DNA of 64,000 bases from Methylosinus sp. H3A. Its GTDB lineage: Bacteria > Pseudomonadota > Alphaproteobacteria > Rhizobiales > Beijerinckiaceae. Positions 1 to 8,302 of this stretch are shown here, piece by piece (position 1 is the first letter of the stretch; every line of letters starts with the position of its first letter). Under the pieces are notes generated by a model. It was not told where the DNA came from and did no database searches. It was given only the letters and a program-made list of their open reading frames with translations. The position numbers were made by a program, and so were the translations under genes. The DNA lies in contig NZ_JADNQW010000005.1 of NCBI RefSeq assembly GCF_015709455.1, positions 3,368,001 to 3,432,000 on the forward strand, written 5' to 3'.

Positions 1-281
1 TCGGCGTCGGCGGGAAGCTCGGCGGGCGTGCGCTCCAGCGCGTCCAAGGCCTTGTCGCCATCGACGATGAACGCCATGTCGCCTGAGAGCTTCACGCGGT
101 CGGCGAGGAGATCGCGCAGAAAGGGGATGGCCGAGAGATCGCCGCGCGCAGCGGCGGCGCCCAGCGCTCTATGCTGCTCGTCGGGATCGCCGCCGGTCAG
201 CTGGGCGATGGTCTCGCGGTCGAGCGCCATGGCCGGCACGACGGACATCGCCAGCAGCAGGCCGACGATCAGTCTGAGCAT
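1..281 (-). CDS. urtB: Urea ABC transporter permease UrtB, N-terminal part (runs off the window)
   Basis: This is the 5' end of a gene reading out of the left edge of the window. About 93 residues are visible. They begin with a hydrophobic signal-like segment (MLRLIVGLLLAMSVVPAMA), followed by a soluble stretch with paired GD motifs and leucine-rich helices. Urea-type UrtB proteins carry such an exported N-terminal domain before their LivH-like membrane domain, which would lie outside the window. The gene follows urtA by 70 bases on the same strand, as in other urt operons, with a GC-rich hairpin between them. UrtB would form half of the inner-membrane channel for urea import. The assignment rests on position and on this N-terminal domain; the permease core itself is not visible. 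Confidence 0.8.
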   Translation of the reverse strand, partial: MLRLIVGLLLAMSVVPAMALDRETIAQLTGGDPDEQHRALGAAAARGDLSAIPFLRDLLADRVKLSGDMAFIVDGDKALDALERTPAELPADA

Positions 282-316
282 ACGCAAGTTTCAACGCTCC
301 ATTTCAAAGCCGCATC

Positions 317-341
317 GGGCGGCCCGATCGCCGGGCCGCCC
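317..341 (-). other. Intercistronic GC hairpin between urtA and urtB
   Basis: The arms GGGCGGCCC (317-325) and GGGCCGCCC (333-341) form a perfect 9-bp stem with a 7-base loop, 10 bases after the urtA stop. No T-run follows in the direction of transcription, so it is not a standard terminator. Hairpins at this place commonly protect the 3' end of the mRNA for the binding protein and make it more abundant than the permease mRNA. That role is inferred here. Confidence 0.6.
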
Positions 342-351
342 GCCAGTCTCG

Positions 352-1626
352 TCAATGCGTATCCGGCTCGTCCTTTTTCTTGTCATTGCCGGGAATGAAG
401 GGGCTCCAGGGCTGCGCGCGCACCGGGCCGGGCGTCTTCCACACGACATTGAACTGCCCGTCCGCCTTCACTTCGCCGATGAACACCGGCTTGTGGAGAT
501 GGTGGTTCTTCGCATCCATCTCGGCGGTGAAGCCCGACGGCGCCTCGAGCTTCTGACCGCCGACGGCGGCGATCACCTTGTCGACGTCTGTGGTCTTGGC
601 CTTCTCGACCGCCTGCTTCCACAGATTGACGCCGATGTAAGTGGCCTCCATCGGATCATTGGTCAGCGGCTTGTCGGCGTTGGCGACGCCATGCGCCTTG
701 GCGTAGGCGGCCCATTTCTTCTTGAACTCCGTATTGGCGGGGTTCTTCAGCGACATGAAGTAGTTCCACGCCGCCAGATGGCCGACGAGCGGCTTGGCGT
801 CGACGCCGCGCAGCTCCTCCTCGCCGACCGAGAAGGCGACGACCGGAACTTCCGTCGCCTTCAGCCCGGCGTTGCCCAGCTCCTTGTAGAAAGGCACGTT
901 GGAGTCGCCATTGATCGTCGAGACCACCGCCGTCTTGCCGCCGGAGGCGAATTTCTTGATGTTGGCGACGATCGTCTGATAATCGCTGTGACCGAAGGGC
1001 GTGTATTCCTCCATTATGTCGGCGTCGGCGACGCCCTTGGAATGAAGGAAGGCGCGCAGGATCTTATTGGTCGTGCGCGGATAGACGTAATCGGTGCCGA
1101 GCAGCACGAAGCGCTTGGCGCCGCCGCCGGCCTTGCTCATCAGATATTCGACCGCGGGAATGGCCTGCTGGTTCGGCGCCGCCCCCGTGTAGAAGACGTT
1201 CTTCTCGAGCTCCTCGCCCTCATACTGCACCGGATAGAACAAAAGGCCGTTCAGCTCCTTGAACACCGGCAGCACGGATTTGCGCGACACCGATGTCCAG
1301 CAGCCGAAGACGACGGCGACCTTGTCGGTGGCGAGCAGCTGGCGCGCCTTTTCGGCGAAGAGCGGCCAGTTGGAGGCCGGATCGACGACGACGGGCTCGA
1401 GCTTGCGGCCGAGCACGCCGCCCTTGACGTTGATCTCCTCGATCGCCATCAGCGCCGTGTCCTTCAGCACGGTCTCGCTGATGGCCATGGTGCCGGAGAG
1501 CGAGTGCAGAATGCCGACCTTGATCGGCCCCTTGTCCTCTGCGCGCGCCGGAACGAGCGCGGTCGACGCGAGCAACGCGCCTGCGGCGAGCATGCCGAGG
1601 CTCTTCACCAGAACTCTACGTTTCAT
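352..1626 (-). CDS. urtA: Urea ABC transporter substrate-binding protein UrtA
   Basis: A 424-residue periplasmic binding protein of the amide/urea branch of the LivJ-like type I family. It has an N-terminal Arg-containing signal peptide (MKRRVLVKSLGMLAAGALLA) ending near AxA at about residue 29. The mature protein starts with the typical KVGILHSLSGTMAISE stretch and continues with FGCWTSVSRKSVLP, PVQYEGEE and GTDYVYPRTTN, all characteristic of UrtA/FmdD. It delivers urea or a short amide to the UrtBC permease. It lies between a porin gene upstream (37 bases) and urtB downstream, so porin, binding protein and permease probably form one transcript. Length and motifs match full-length family members. 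Exact ligand choice (urea or short-chain amide) cannot be read with certainty from sequence. Confidence 0.95.
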   Translation of the reverse strand: MKRRVLVKSLGMLAAGALLASTALVPARAEDKGPIKVGILHSLSGTMAISETVLKDTALMAIEEINVKGGVLGRKLEPVVVDPASNWPLFAEKARQLLATDKVAVVFGCWTSVSRKSVLPVFKELNGLLFYPVQYEGEELEKNVFYTGAAPNQQAIPAVEYLMSKAGGGAKRFVLLGTDYVYPRTTNKILRAFLHSKGVADADIMEEYTPFGHSDYQTIVANIKKFASGGKTAVVSTINGDSNVPFYKELGNAGLKATEVPVVAFSVGEEELRGVDAKPLVGHLAAWNYFMSLKNPANTEFKKKWAAYAKAHGVANADKPLTNDPMEATYIGVNLWKQAVEKAKTTDVDKVIAAVGGQKLEAPSGFTAEMDAKNHHLHKPVFIGEVKADGQFNVVWKTPGPVRAQPWSPFIPGNDKKKDEPDTH

Positions 1627-1662
1627 TCGTCTCTCTCCCAGGTCGGATCGGTCGCGCCGCGC

Positions 1663-2856
1663 TCAGAATTGGATCTGAACGCCGAGGATGAACTTGTCGA
1701 TGTCCTTGCGCGCGGTGAATTGGTTGATCGCGTAATTGGCCGTGATGCGCAGATTGTGTCCGTCGATCACATAGGAGACGCCCATGTCGTATTGGCGCTC
1801 CCATGTCGCGGCGAGCGTGTCGCGGAAGGACTGATAGCGGAAGTAAGGCTGGAAGCGGCCCCATCCGATCACGTAAGGGATGAGATAGCCGGCGCCGAGC
1901 ATATAGGCTTCGCCGGGGCGAATGCCGCCGACGAGATCGGTCGAGCGAGCCTTGTTGAAATTGGTGGCGACGTCGTTCACGCCATGGGTGTAGTAGCGGT
2001 AATAGGCGCCCTCGAAGGTCGCGGCGCCGAATTCGCCGAGCTTCTTCTCGAAGAGAACGTCGACGTTCCAGGCGGTGAAGTCGGCGTGCTGCAGCTGATT
2101 GCCGACGCCGTCCTGCTGATATTGCGCCGCGACGCCGATCGCCAGCACATCTGCGCCGCCGAAATAGGTGCTGCTGGTGTAATAGGCGGGATCGGGATCG
2201 GGATCGAGCAGATTGAGATTGAGGCGGCCGGCGAACAGCGGATGGCCGGATTGGTTCGACGCGCCGATGATTTGATTATGGCCGTCATAGACGCCGAATG
2301 AATAGGTGAGGCGCTTCTCGAACAGCTTGCCCCACACCGTGCCGCCGTCCATGCGGCCGGAGACCTTGCCGGGATAACGCGAGACGACGCCGGGATAAGA
2401 CCAGCCGAGCAGATAATAGGGACCGTCGAGATTGGCGCGGTCGCTCGGCGGCAGCATGCGGCCGCCCCAGACATTGATCTCGTCCATCGGCTCGAACTGG
2501 CCATAGCCGTCGAGCACTTGGATCGTGCTGTTGCTCGTGACCTCCGTGTTGAAGGTGGCCTTCAGATATTGATTGAAGGAGGCCGAGGAGAAGATGCGGA
2601 AGCTTTCGAGGTCGACGCGATCTGGATTGGTCCCGGGCGTGTGATTGCGAGTCACATCGCTGAAGAAGGGGCGAAGACCAAAGCCCACGCTGACCCATTG
2701 ATCGTCGCCGAACGGAACCACCACACGGGCCTGCGCCGCCTGATCCCCAATCAGGCAGCAGACCGCCAAGGCGAGCGCCGGCGCGGCCTTTGCCGCGAGC
2801 TTGGACCGACGGCGCGCTGTCCTTCGCGCCGCAAGTGCTTCGTGGGTTTGGTTCAT
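1663..2856 (-). CDS. Outer-membrane porin upstream of the urea transporter
   Basis: A 397-residue predicted beta-barrel. The chosen start (MNQTHEALAARR) sits behind a strong ribosome site, GAGGGGG; an in-frame ATG 24 codons further out has no such site. A signal peptide with the hydrophobic stretch APALALAVCCLIG ends near QAAQA. The rest alternates polar and aromatic residues in short strands and ends in a C-terminal phenylalanine (GVQIQF), the signal recognised by the BAM complex. It probably lets urea or amides through the outer membrane, because it heads the urtA-urtB transcript. The family is poorly characterised, so substrate specificity is inference from position. Confidence 0.8.
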   Translation of the reverse strand: MNQTHEALAARRTARRRSKLAAKAAPALALAVCCLIGDQAAQARVVVPFGDDQWVSVGFGLRPFFSDVTRNHTPGTNPDRVDLESFRIFSSASFNQYLKATFNTEVTSNSTIQVLDGYGQFEPMDEINVWGGRMLPPSDRANLDGPYYLLGWSYPGVVSRYPGKVSGRMDGGTVWGKLFEKRLTYSFGVYDGHNQIIGASNQSGHPLFAGRLNLNLLDPDPDPAYYTSSTYFGGADVLAIGVAAQYQQDGVGNQLQHADFTAWNVDVLFEKKLGEFGAATFEGAYYRYYTHGVNDVATNFNKARSTDLVGGIRPGEAYMLGAGYLIPYVIGWGRFQPYFRYQSFRDTLAATWERQYDMGVSYVIDGHNLRITANYAINQFTARKDIDKFILGVQIQF

Positions 2857-3032
2857 CTGTCCCCCTCGTGTCGTCCTCCCGGCGATTCGCGCCGGTTTCG
2901 TCACGTCAAGGACTAGTCGTGCGAGCACCTAGGTAGGAATACGCTGAAATGCGTATTGCTCCGTTCGCGCCTTTTCGTCGAATAGGGCATGAGAGCCGGC
3001 AGGGGATTCGCCGGCGCGGGGGAGTGAGGCGA

Positions 3033-3371
3033 ATGCGCAAGACGACGGCATTGGATATTTTCGGATTGACCGCGGGAGCGCTTGCGCTCGTCGTCGCGGT
3101 CGGACAGGCGAACGCTTCGTCGAAGAGCCATAAGGCGCCGTCGGCCGCGTCGGTCGCCGCGCCGCGCTACGCCGTGGACATGTGGTGGAACATCGGCGGC
3201 GATATGGGCGGCCTGAAGAAAGCCACAGACGCCTGCGTGAAGAAGCTCGGCGAGGCCGAGCGGCCGACGTTGGTGTCGCCGCCGCCCTCGACGACGATCC
3301 TGACCAAGCCCATGCTAGACTGTCTCGAGGCGCAGGGCTGGCGGCCGGCAGGCGAGCCTCGGCCTGTCTGA
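3033..3371 (+). CDS. Small exported protein of unknown function, divergent from the porin
   Basis: A 112-residue protein. The start MRKTTALD follows a GGGGAGTGAGG ribosome site; in-frame ATGs further upstream give an Arg-rich, non-exported extension. An N-terminal hydrophobic segment (LTAGALALVVAVG) ends near ANA, so the product is probably periplasmic. The mature part has two cysteines, at DACVKKLG and LDCLEAQGW, that could form a disulfide, and a proline-rich middle. It reads divergently from the porin and directly into the kinase gene 30 bases downstream, so it may be co-transcribed with the sensor and serve as a small ligand-binding or accessory protein. No family is recognised. Confidence 0.6.
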   Translation: MRKTTALDIFGLTAGALALVVAVGQANASSKSHKAPSAASVAAPRYAVDMWWNIGGDMGGLKKATDACVKKLGEAERPTLVSPPPSTTILTKPMLDCLEAQGWRPAGEPRPV

Positions 3372-3400
3372 CGCGGGCGACGCCCCAACGTAAAGAGAGC

Positions 3401-6400
3401 ATGCGCGAGCAGCAGCGAATTTTCCCGGTCCGTCGGACCTACAACAAGTTCGTCGCCGACCAGACGCTCGAGGACTATTCGCTGCGCTACACGGCGGAAG
3501 CGGCGCGCCGCTTCACGCCTTGGCGCGTCGCCAACACAGCGCTCGGGGCGATCTCCTTTCTCGCCTGCGAGGCGCTGGGCGGCGGCGTGACGCTGATGTT
3601 CGGCTTCACCAACGCCATGGCGGCGATCCTCGCCGTCGGCGCGCTGATCTTTCTCGCCAGCCTGCCGATCGGCCATTACGCGACAAAATACGGCGTCGAC
3701 ATGGATCTGCTGACGCGCGGCGCCGGCTTCGGCTATATCGGCTCCACCGTCACCTCGCTGATCTACGCCTGCTTCACTTTCATACTCTTCGCCATAGAGG
3801 CGACGATCATGGCCGATGCGCTGCAAATGTGCCTCGGCGTGCCTCTAGGGCTCGCATACGCTATTTCTTCGCTCGCCATATTGCCCATCGCAGCGCTCGG
3901 CATTCGCTTCATCAGCCGCTATCAGCTATGGACGCAGCCGATCTGGCTCGTGCTGCAGACGGCGCCGTTCATCTATCTCATCGCCGTCGGCGCGCCGGCG
4001 GTCTCGTCGTGGATGGCTTTTCCCGGCGCCGCGGGCGCGCTGGACGGCTCCTTCGATCTGAGGCTGTTCGGCCTTTCGGCCTCTATCCTGTTGTCGCTGC
4101 TGCCGCAGATCGGCGAGCAGGTCGATTATCTGCGCTTTCTGCCGACGACGGCGCGCATCGGCGAGCGCAGCTGGCGCTTCGCGCTCTTCGCCGCCGGGCC
4201 GGGCTGGATATTGATCGGCGTCGCCAAGCTCGCCGCGGGCTCGTTTCTCGCCTATCAGGCATTGTCGCTCGGCGTTCCGGCCGAGCGCGCGGCGCAGCCG
4301 AGCGAAATCTATTATCTCGCCTTCTCGAGCCTCGTTCATTCGCCAGGCCTCGCATTGGCGCTCACCGGGATTTTCGTCGTCGTCTGCCAAACGAAGATAA
4401 ATGTCACCAACGCCTATGCCGGCTCCATCGCCTGGTCCAACTTCTTCTCGCGCATCACGCACAATCATCCCGGCCGCGTCGTCTGGCTGGTGTTCAACGT
4501 CACTTTGTCGCTGTTGCTGATGGAGTTCGGCGTCAGTCATGTCATCGACAGCATTCTCGCCTTCTATTCCAATTTCGCCGTCGCCTGGATCGGCGCGCTG
4601 ACCGCCGATCTCGTCGTCGACAAGCCGCTCGGATTGAGCCCGCCGCAGATCGAGTTTCGCCGCGCCTATCTCTATGACGTCAATCCGGTCGGCTGTGGGG
4701 CGATGCTCGGCTCGCTCCTCGTCTCGACGGCGGCGCTCTACGGCCTGCTGGGCGACACGCTGCAGTCGCTTTCGGCGATCGTCGGCTTTATTGTCGCCTT
4801 CTCGCTCGCGCCGCTCATCGCCTACGCCACCGGCGGACGCTATTACATCGCGCGCCCGCAGGCTGTCTTCCGCGAGGCCATGCGCTGCATGATCTGCGAG
4901 AACGAGTTCGAGCCCAGCGACCTGGCGTCCTGCCCGGCCTATGGAGCGGCGATCTGCTCGCTGTGCTGCTCGCTGGACATGCGCTGCAAGGACGCCTGCA
5001 AGCCTAAGGCGCGGCTCGCCTCGCAGGCGCGCGCGCTCTTCTCCGCTCTTCTGCCGAGATTCTCACTGCCCTTCTTCTCGACGCGCGCGGGCCGATTTCT
5101 CGTCGTGCTCGGTCTGCTCGCGGTGACGAGCGCGGCGATCCTCGGCGCGATCTATTTCCAATATGCCGCCGTCGTCGGCCCGGTGCAGAGGCCGATCATC
5201 CGCACGACGCTGGAGATCGTCTTCGTCGGCCTGCTGCTCGTCATGGGCGTCGCCGCCTGGACATTGGTGCTCGCGCAGGAGAGCCGCCGCGTGGCGGAGG
5301 AGGAGACGCGCCGCCAGACCGAGATTTTGCGCGAGGAGATCGCCGCTCACGAGCGCACAGACGCCGAGCTGCAGCGCGCCAAGGAGGCGGCGGAGGCCGC
5401 CAATATCGCTAAGACGCGCTTCATAGCGGGGCTCAATCACGAAATTCGGACGCCGCTCAACGCCATCAACGGCTATGCGCAATTGCTCGAGCGTGACGCC
5501 GCGGCGCGCCCGCAGGACGCCATTCGCGTCATTCGCCGCAGCACGGAGCATATCACCAATCTCATCGACGGCCTGCTCGACGTCGCCAAGATCGAGACCG
5601 GGTCGCTCGACGTCGCGCGCGACATTTTCCGCATCGACGAGACGCTGGACCAGCTCGTCGACATGTTCCGCCTGCAGGCGGCGGCCAAGGGCGTCGCCTT
5701 CCGCTATGAGCGCAGCGCCGAGCTGCCGCGCTATGTGCGCACCGACAGGAAGCGCCTGCGGCAAATCCTCATCAATCTCGTCTCCAACGCGGTGAAATTC
5801 ACCGAGCGCGGCCATGCGGGGCTGAAGGTGTCCTATCGCAACGACATCGCCGAATTTGTCGTCGAGGACACCGGGATCGGCATCATGCCGGAAGATAGGG
5901 AGCGCATTTTCGCGCCCTTCGAGCGCGGCCGCATGGCGGCGGTCTCCGCCATTCCCGGCACCGGCCTCGGCCTCACCATCACCAAGCTGCTGACGCAGAT
6001 CATCGGCGGTGAGATGCGCGTCGAGAGCGAGGTCGGACGCGGCAGCCGCTTTGTCGTGCGCCTCTATCTCACTGCCGCGACCTCGCCGGAGGAGGGGCAG
6101 AAGCCGCCGCAAATCCGCGGCTACGCCGGGGCGCGCAAGACCATTCTCGTCGCCGACGACACGGCGACGCACATCGATGTGATGCGCCAATCGCTCGGCG
6201 GGCTCGGCTTCGACCTGCTGACGGCCGCCAATGGCGCCGATTGCGTCGCGCTCGCCATCGAGCGCAATCCCGATCTCGTCATGCTCGACATCGCGATGCC
6301 CGGCATGGACGGCTGGGAGGCCGCGCGCCGGCTGCGCGAAGCGCTCGGCCCCGAGACGCCGATCATGATGGTCTCCGCCAACGCCCATGAGCTGATGGAG

Positions 6401-6772
6401 CGTCGCGGGCCGGATTCGCCGCATGACGATTTTCTGGTGAAGCCGATCGAATTCTCCGAAATGCTCGATCGCATCGGCAATCTTCTGGGGCTCGACTGGC
6501 TCTATGTCGCGGCGCGCGCCACGCCGCGCGTGGAGCCTTTCGCGCCCGCCGCGCTCGCCTTGCCGCGCGAAAGCGTCGAGAAGCTGCTGCGGCTCTGCCG
6601 CGTCGGCCATAGCCGCGGCATAGAAACCACTCTGCGCGAGATCGAGGCGGCGGCGCCGGAGCGCTCCGCGGCGATCGCGCAATTGCGGGCGATGGCGCAG
6701 AATTTCGAATTCGAGGAGCTCGCGCAGACGCTCGAGGCCGCTCTGACGCTGGAGGCCGAGCATGTCGGCTGA
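3401..6772 (+). CDS. Hybrid sensor histidine kinase with an NCS1 permease-type sensor domain and a C-terminal receiver
   Basis: A 1123-residue protein; the start is behind AAAGAGAG. Residues about 1-480 resemble a whole NCS1 (purine, cytosine, allantoin) permease of about 12 membrane helices, opening with a polar segment and then helices such as NTALGAISFLACEALGGGV. A Cys-rich linker follows, with Cys496, 499, 511, 519, 522, 523, 529 and 533. Two more membrane helices come at about 558-625, then a coiled coil and a HisKA domain with His680 in NHEIRTPLNAI. The HATPase core has QILINLVSNAVKFT and EDTGIGI. A receiver domain has phospho-acceptor Asp963 (MLDIAMPGMDG), and a short helical tail follows. 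It overlaps the next response regulator by 11 bases. The sensor is presumably a transporter-like receptor ('transceptor') for urea or a related nitrogen compound, judged from the divergent urt genes. The fusion and the motifs are directly visible; the ligand is inferred. Confidence 0.9.
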   Translation: MREQQRIFPVRRTYNKFVADQTLEDYSLRYTAEAARRFTPWRVANTALGAISFLACEALGGGVTLMFGFTNAMAAILAVGALIFLASLPIGHYATKYGVDMDLLTRGAGFGYIGSTVTSLIYACFTFILFAIEATIMADALQMCLGVPLGLAYAISSLAILPIAALGIRFISRYQLWTQPIWLVLQTAPFIYLIAVGAPAVSSWMAFPGAAGALDGSFDLRLFGLSASILLSLLPQIGEQVDYLRFLPTTARIGERSWRFALFAAGPGWILIGVAKLAAGSFLAYQALSLGVPAERAAQPSEIYYLAFSSLVHSPGLALALTGIFVVVCQTKINVTNAYAGSIAWSNFFSRITHNHPGRVVWLVFNVTLSLLLMEFGVSHVIDSILAFYSNFAVAWIGALTADLVVDKPLGLSPPQIEFRRAYLYDVNPVGCGAMLGSLLVSTAALYGLLGDTLQSLSAIVGFIVAFSLAPLIAYATGGRYYIARPQAVFREAMRCMICENEFEPSDLASCPAYGAAICSLCCSLDMRCKDACKPKARLASQARALFSALLPRFSLPFFSTRAGRFLVVLGLLAVTSAAILGAIYFQYAAVVGPVQRPIIRTTLEIVFVGLLLVMGVAAWTLVLAQESRRVAEEETRRQTEILREEIAAHERTDAELQRAKEAAEAANIAKTRFIAGLNHEIRTPLNAINGYAQLLERDAAARPQDAIRVIRRSTEHITNLIDGLLDVAKIETGSLDVARDIFRIDETLDQLVDMFRLQAAAKGVAFRYERSAELPRYVRTDRKRLRQILINLVSNAVKFTERGHAGLKVSYRNDIAEFVVEDTGIGIMPEDRERIFAPFERGRMAAVSAIPGTGLGLTITKLLTQIIGGEMRVESEVGRGSRFVVRLYLTAATSPEEGQKPPQIRGYAGARKTILVADDTATHIDVMRQSLGGLGFDLLTAANGADCVALAIERNPDLVMLDIAMPGMDGWEAARRLREALGPETPIMMVSANAHELMERRGPDSPHDDFLVKPIEFSEMLDRIGNLLGLDWLYVAARATPRVEPFAPAALALPRESVEKLLRLCRVGHSRGIETTLREIEAAAPERSAAIAQLRAMAQNFEFEELAQTLEAALTLEAEHVG

Positions 6773-7679
6773 CCTGCGCCAGCGCGACACGGCGCTCGTC
6801 GTCGACGACAATCGCGACGAGCTGAGCCTGCTCGTCGAGGCGCTGGAGCGCGCCGATTTCACGGCTCTCGCCGCCACCAATGGCGAGGCGGCGCTGGCTC
6901 TGCTGGAGCGCGTGACGCCCAATGTCGTCGTGCTGGACGCGGTGATGTCCGGCCTCGACGGTTTTGCGACCTGCCGGCGCATAAAGCAGAATCCGCGCTT
7001 CGCGCATCTGCCGGTCATCTTTCTCACCGGCCTCAAGGACACGGGCCATGTGCTCATGGGGCTCGAGGCAGGCGGCGTCGATTATGTGGTGAAGCCGGTC
7101 ATCATCGAGGAGCTGGTCGCGCGCATCCGCATTCACGTCTCCAACGCCAAGGCGGCCTTTGGCGCGCGTGTGGCGCTGGACGCGACGGGGCGCCATCTTC
7201 TGGCGATCGACCGCGGCGGCCGGCTGCTCTGGTGTACGCCGCAGGCGGCCGATCTTCTCGCGACGCGCTTCGGGCCCTTCGAGATTTTGCGATCGCAGCC
7301 GCCCGAGTCCTTTTCGGCGCTGCTGCGCGCGGCGGCGGAGCGCCGCGACCGAGACGCGCCTGCGGCCGAGGGGCCCGTCTCCGTCTCCTTTCTGTGCGAG
7401 ATCGGCGGCGAAGAGCTGTTGTTTCGCCTGACCGAGGCCCAGAGCGTCAGCGACGAGGCGTTTCTCGCGCAGAAATTCGCGCTGACGCTGCGCGAGGCGG
7501 AGGTGCTGAGCTGGCTGGCGCGCGGCAAGTCTAATCACGACATCGCCGAGATTCTCTGCATCTCGCCGCGCACGGTGCATAAGCATCTCGAGCGCATCTT
7601 CGTGAAGCTCGGCGTCGACAGCCGCTCCTCCGCGACCTCCGTCGCCCTGCAGACGCTGAAGGCGCGGGCCGTCGATTGA
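6762..7679 (+). CDS. LuxR/NarL-type DNA-binding response regulator, partner of the permease-kinase
   Basis: A 305-residue protein whose start lies inside the end of the kinase gene, so the two are translationally coupled. Residues 10-125 form a receiver with the acidic pair VVDDN, phospho-acceptor Asp59 (VVVLDAVMSGLDG) and the conserved Lys in VVKPVI. A middle segment of about 100 residues resembles a PAS-like fold. The C-terminus is a LuxR helix-turn-helix (LTLREAEVLSWLARGKSNHD followed by ISPRTVHKHLERIFVKLGV). It should receive phosphate from the adjacent hybrid kinase and control transcription, most plausibly of the divergent porin-urtA-urtB operon. The domain calls are clear; the target is inferred. 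Confidence 0.92.
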   Translation: MSADLRQRDTALVVDDNRDELSLLVEALERADFTALAATNGEAALALLERVTPNVVVLDAVMSGLDGFATCRRIKQNPRFAHLPVIFLTGLKDTGHVLMGLEAGGVDYVVKPVIIEELVARIRIHVSNAKAAFGARVALDATGRHLLAIDRGGRLLWCTPQAADLLATRFGPFEILRSQPPESFSALLRAAAERRDRDAPAAEGPVSVSFLCEIGGEELLFRLTEAQSVSDEAFLAQKFALTLREAEVLSWLARGKSNHDIAEILCISPRTVHKHLERIFVKLGVDSRSSATSVALQTLKARAVD

Positions 7680-7792
7680 GCGAGCCATCTGGACGGAAGC
7701 ATAGGAGAAAATCTTGTCTTTCCGCGCTATCGAAGATTGGATGCGCGGGCGGGCCGGCGTATCTGAATGGCGCGGCGCAAGGGAGCTTCCTG

Positions 7793-8008
7793 ATGAGCGA
7801 TGAGTTTTCGGATCAGTCGTCTCGTCTCGTCGCCCTGGAGACGGCGGTCGCGCATCAGGACAGAATCGTCGCCGAGCTGAACGACGTCATTGCTTTGCAA
7901 TGGCGCAGGATCGACACGCTGGAGCGGCAGATCGCCCGTTTGCTCGAGGAGTTTCAGAAGCTGGGAGACCAGCGCGATTCGCCGGAGCCCCCTCCGCCAC
8001 ATTATTGA
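7793..8008 (+). CDS. slyX: SlyX family protein
   Basis: A 71-residue protein starting at MSDEFSDQSS behind a GGGAG ribosome site. Reading further upstream in frame adds an Arg/Cys-rich stretch without support. It shows the SlyX pattern: LVALETAVAHQDRIVAELND heptads forming a coiled coil, then a conserved RRIDTLERQIARLLEEFQ helix and the usual proline-rich end PEPPPPHY. SlyX proteins are short helical proteins, first noticed next to slyD in E. coli, with no defined biochemical role. Length and C-terminal signature fit the family. It is not obviously linked to the two-component genes before it. Confidence 0.85.
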   Translation: MSDEFSDQSSRLVALETAVAHQDRIVAELNDVIALQWRRIDTLERQIARLLEEFQKLGDQRDSPEPPPPHY

Positions 8009-8056
8009 CGCCGGGGATTTGCCTATCTAATTGAAATAGCAGCAATATTTTGCGAT

Positions 8057-8141
8057 TGGTGCCCCTGGCCGGAGTCGAACCAGCACTCCTTGCGGAACTC
8101 GATTTTGAGTCGAGCGCGTCTACCAATTCCGCCACAGGGGC
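8057..8141 (-). tRNA. tRNA-Leu (anticodon CAA)
   Basis: On the minus strand the acceptor arm GCCCCTG (8135-8141) pairs with CAGGGGC, followed by discriminator A and an encoded CCA (8057-8059). The D arm contains GGTAGACGCG, and the anticodon stem CTCGA/TCGAG encloses the loop CTCAAAA, giving anticodon CAA (reads UUG). A long variable arm typical of leucine tRNAs follows (GTTCCGCAAGGAGTG), then the T arm with GGTTCGACTCC. All four arms and a class II variable loop can be drawn, so both type and identity are well supported. Confidence 0.97.
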
Positions 8142-8302
8142 GCGGGCCGGACGGGGCCGGCGCGCGGCGCGGATATTAGCCGGGCCGAAGCCTCCGTCAA
8201 GGCGAGCTTCCGGGTTTCGCACGGCCGAAGCGCCGCCAGCCTCGCCTCCGGCCCGCCGAGGTGATAAGCGGAGGGCGCTTCCTCCTCCGAACCGGTTGGA
8301 AA

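Noticed and set aside
28..2301. A 757-codon plus-strand open frame across the urtA and porin region
   Set aside because: It is antisense to two clear genes, full of Arg/Ala from third-position GC bias, and has no domain or ribosome site.
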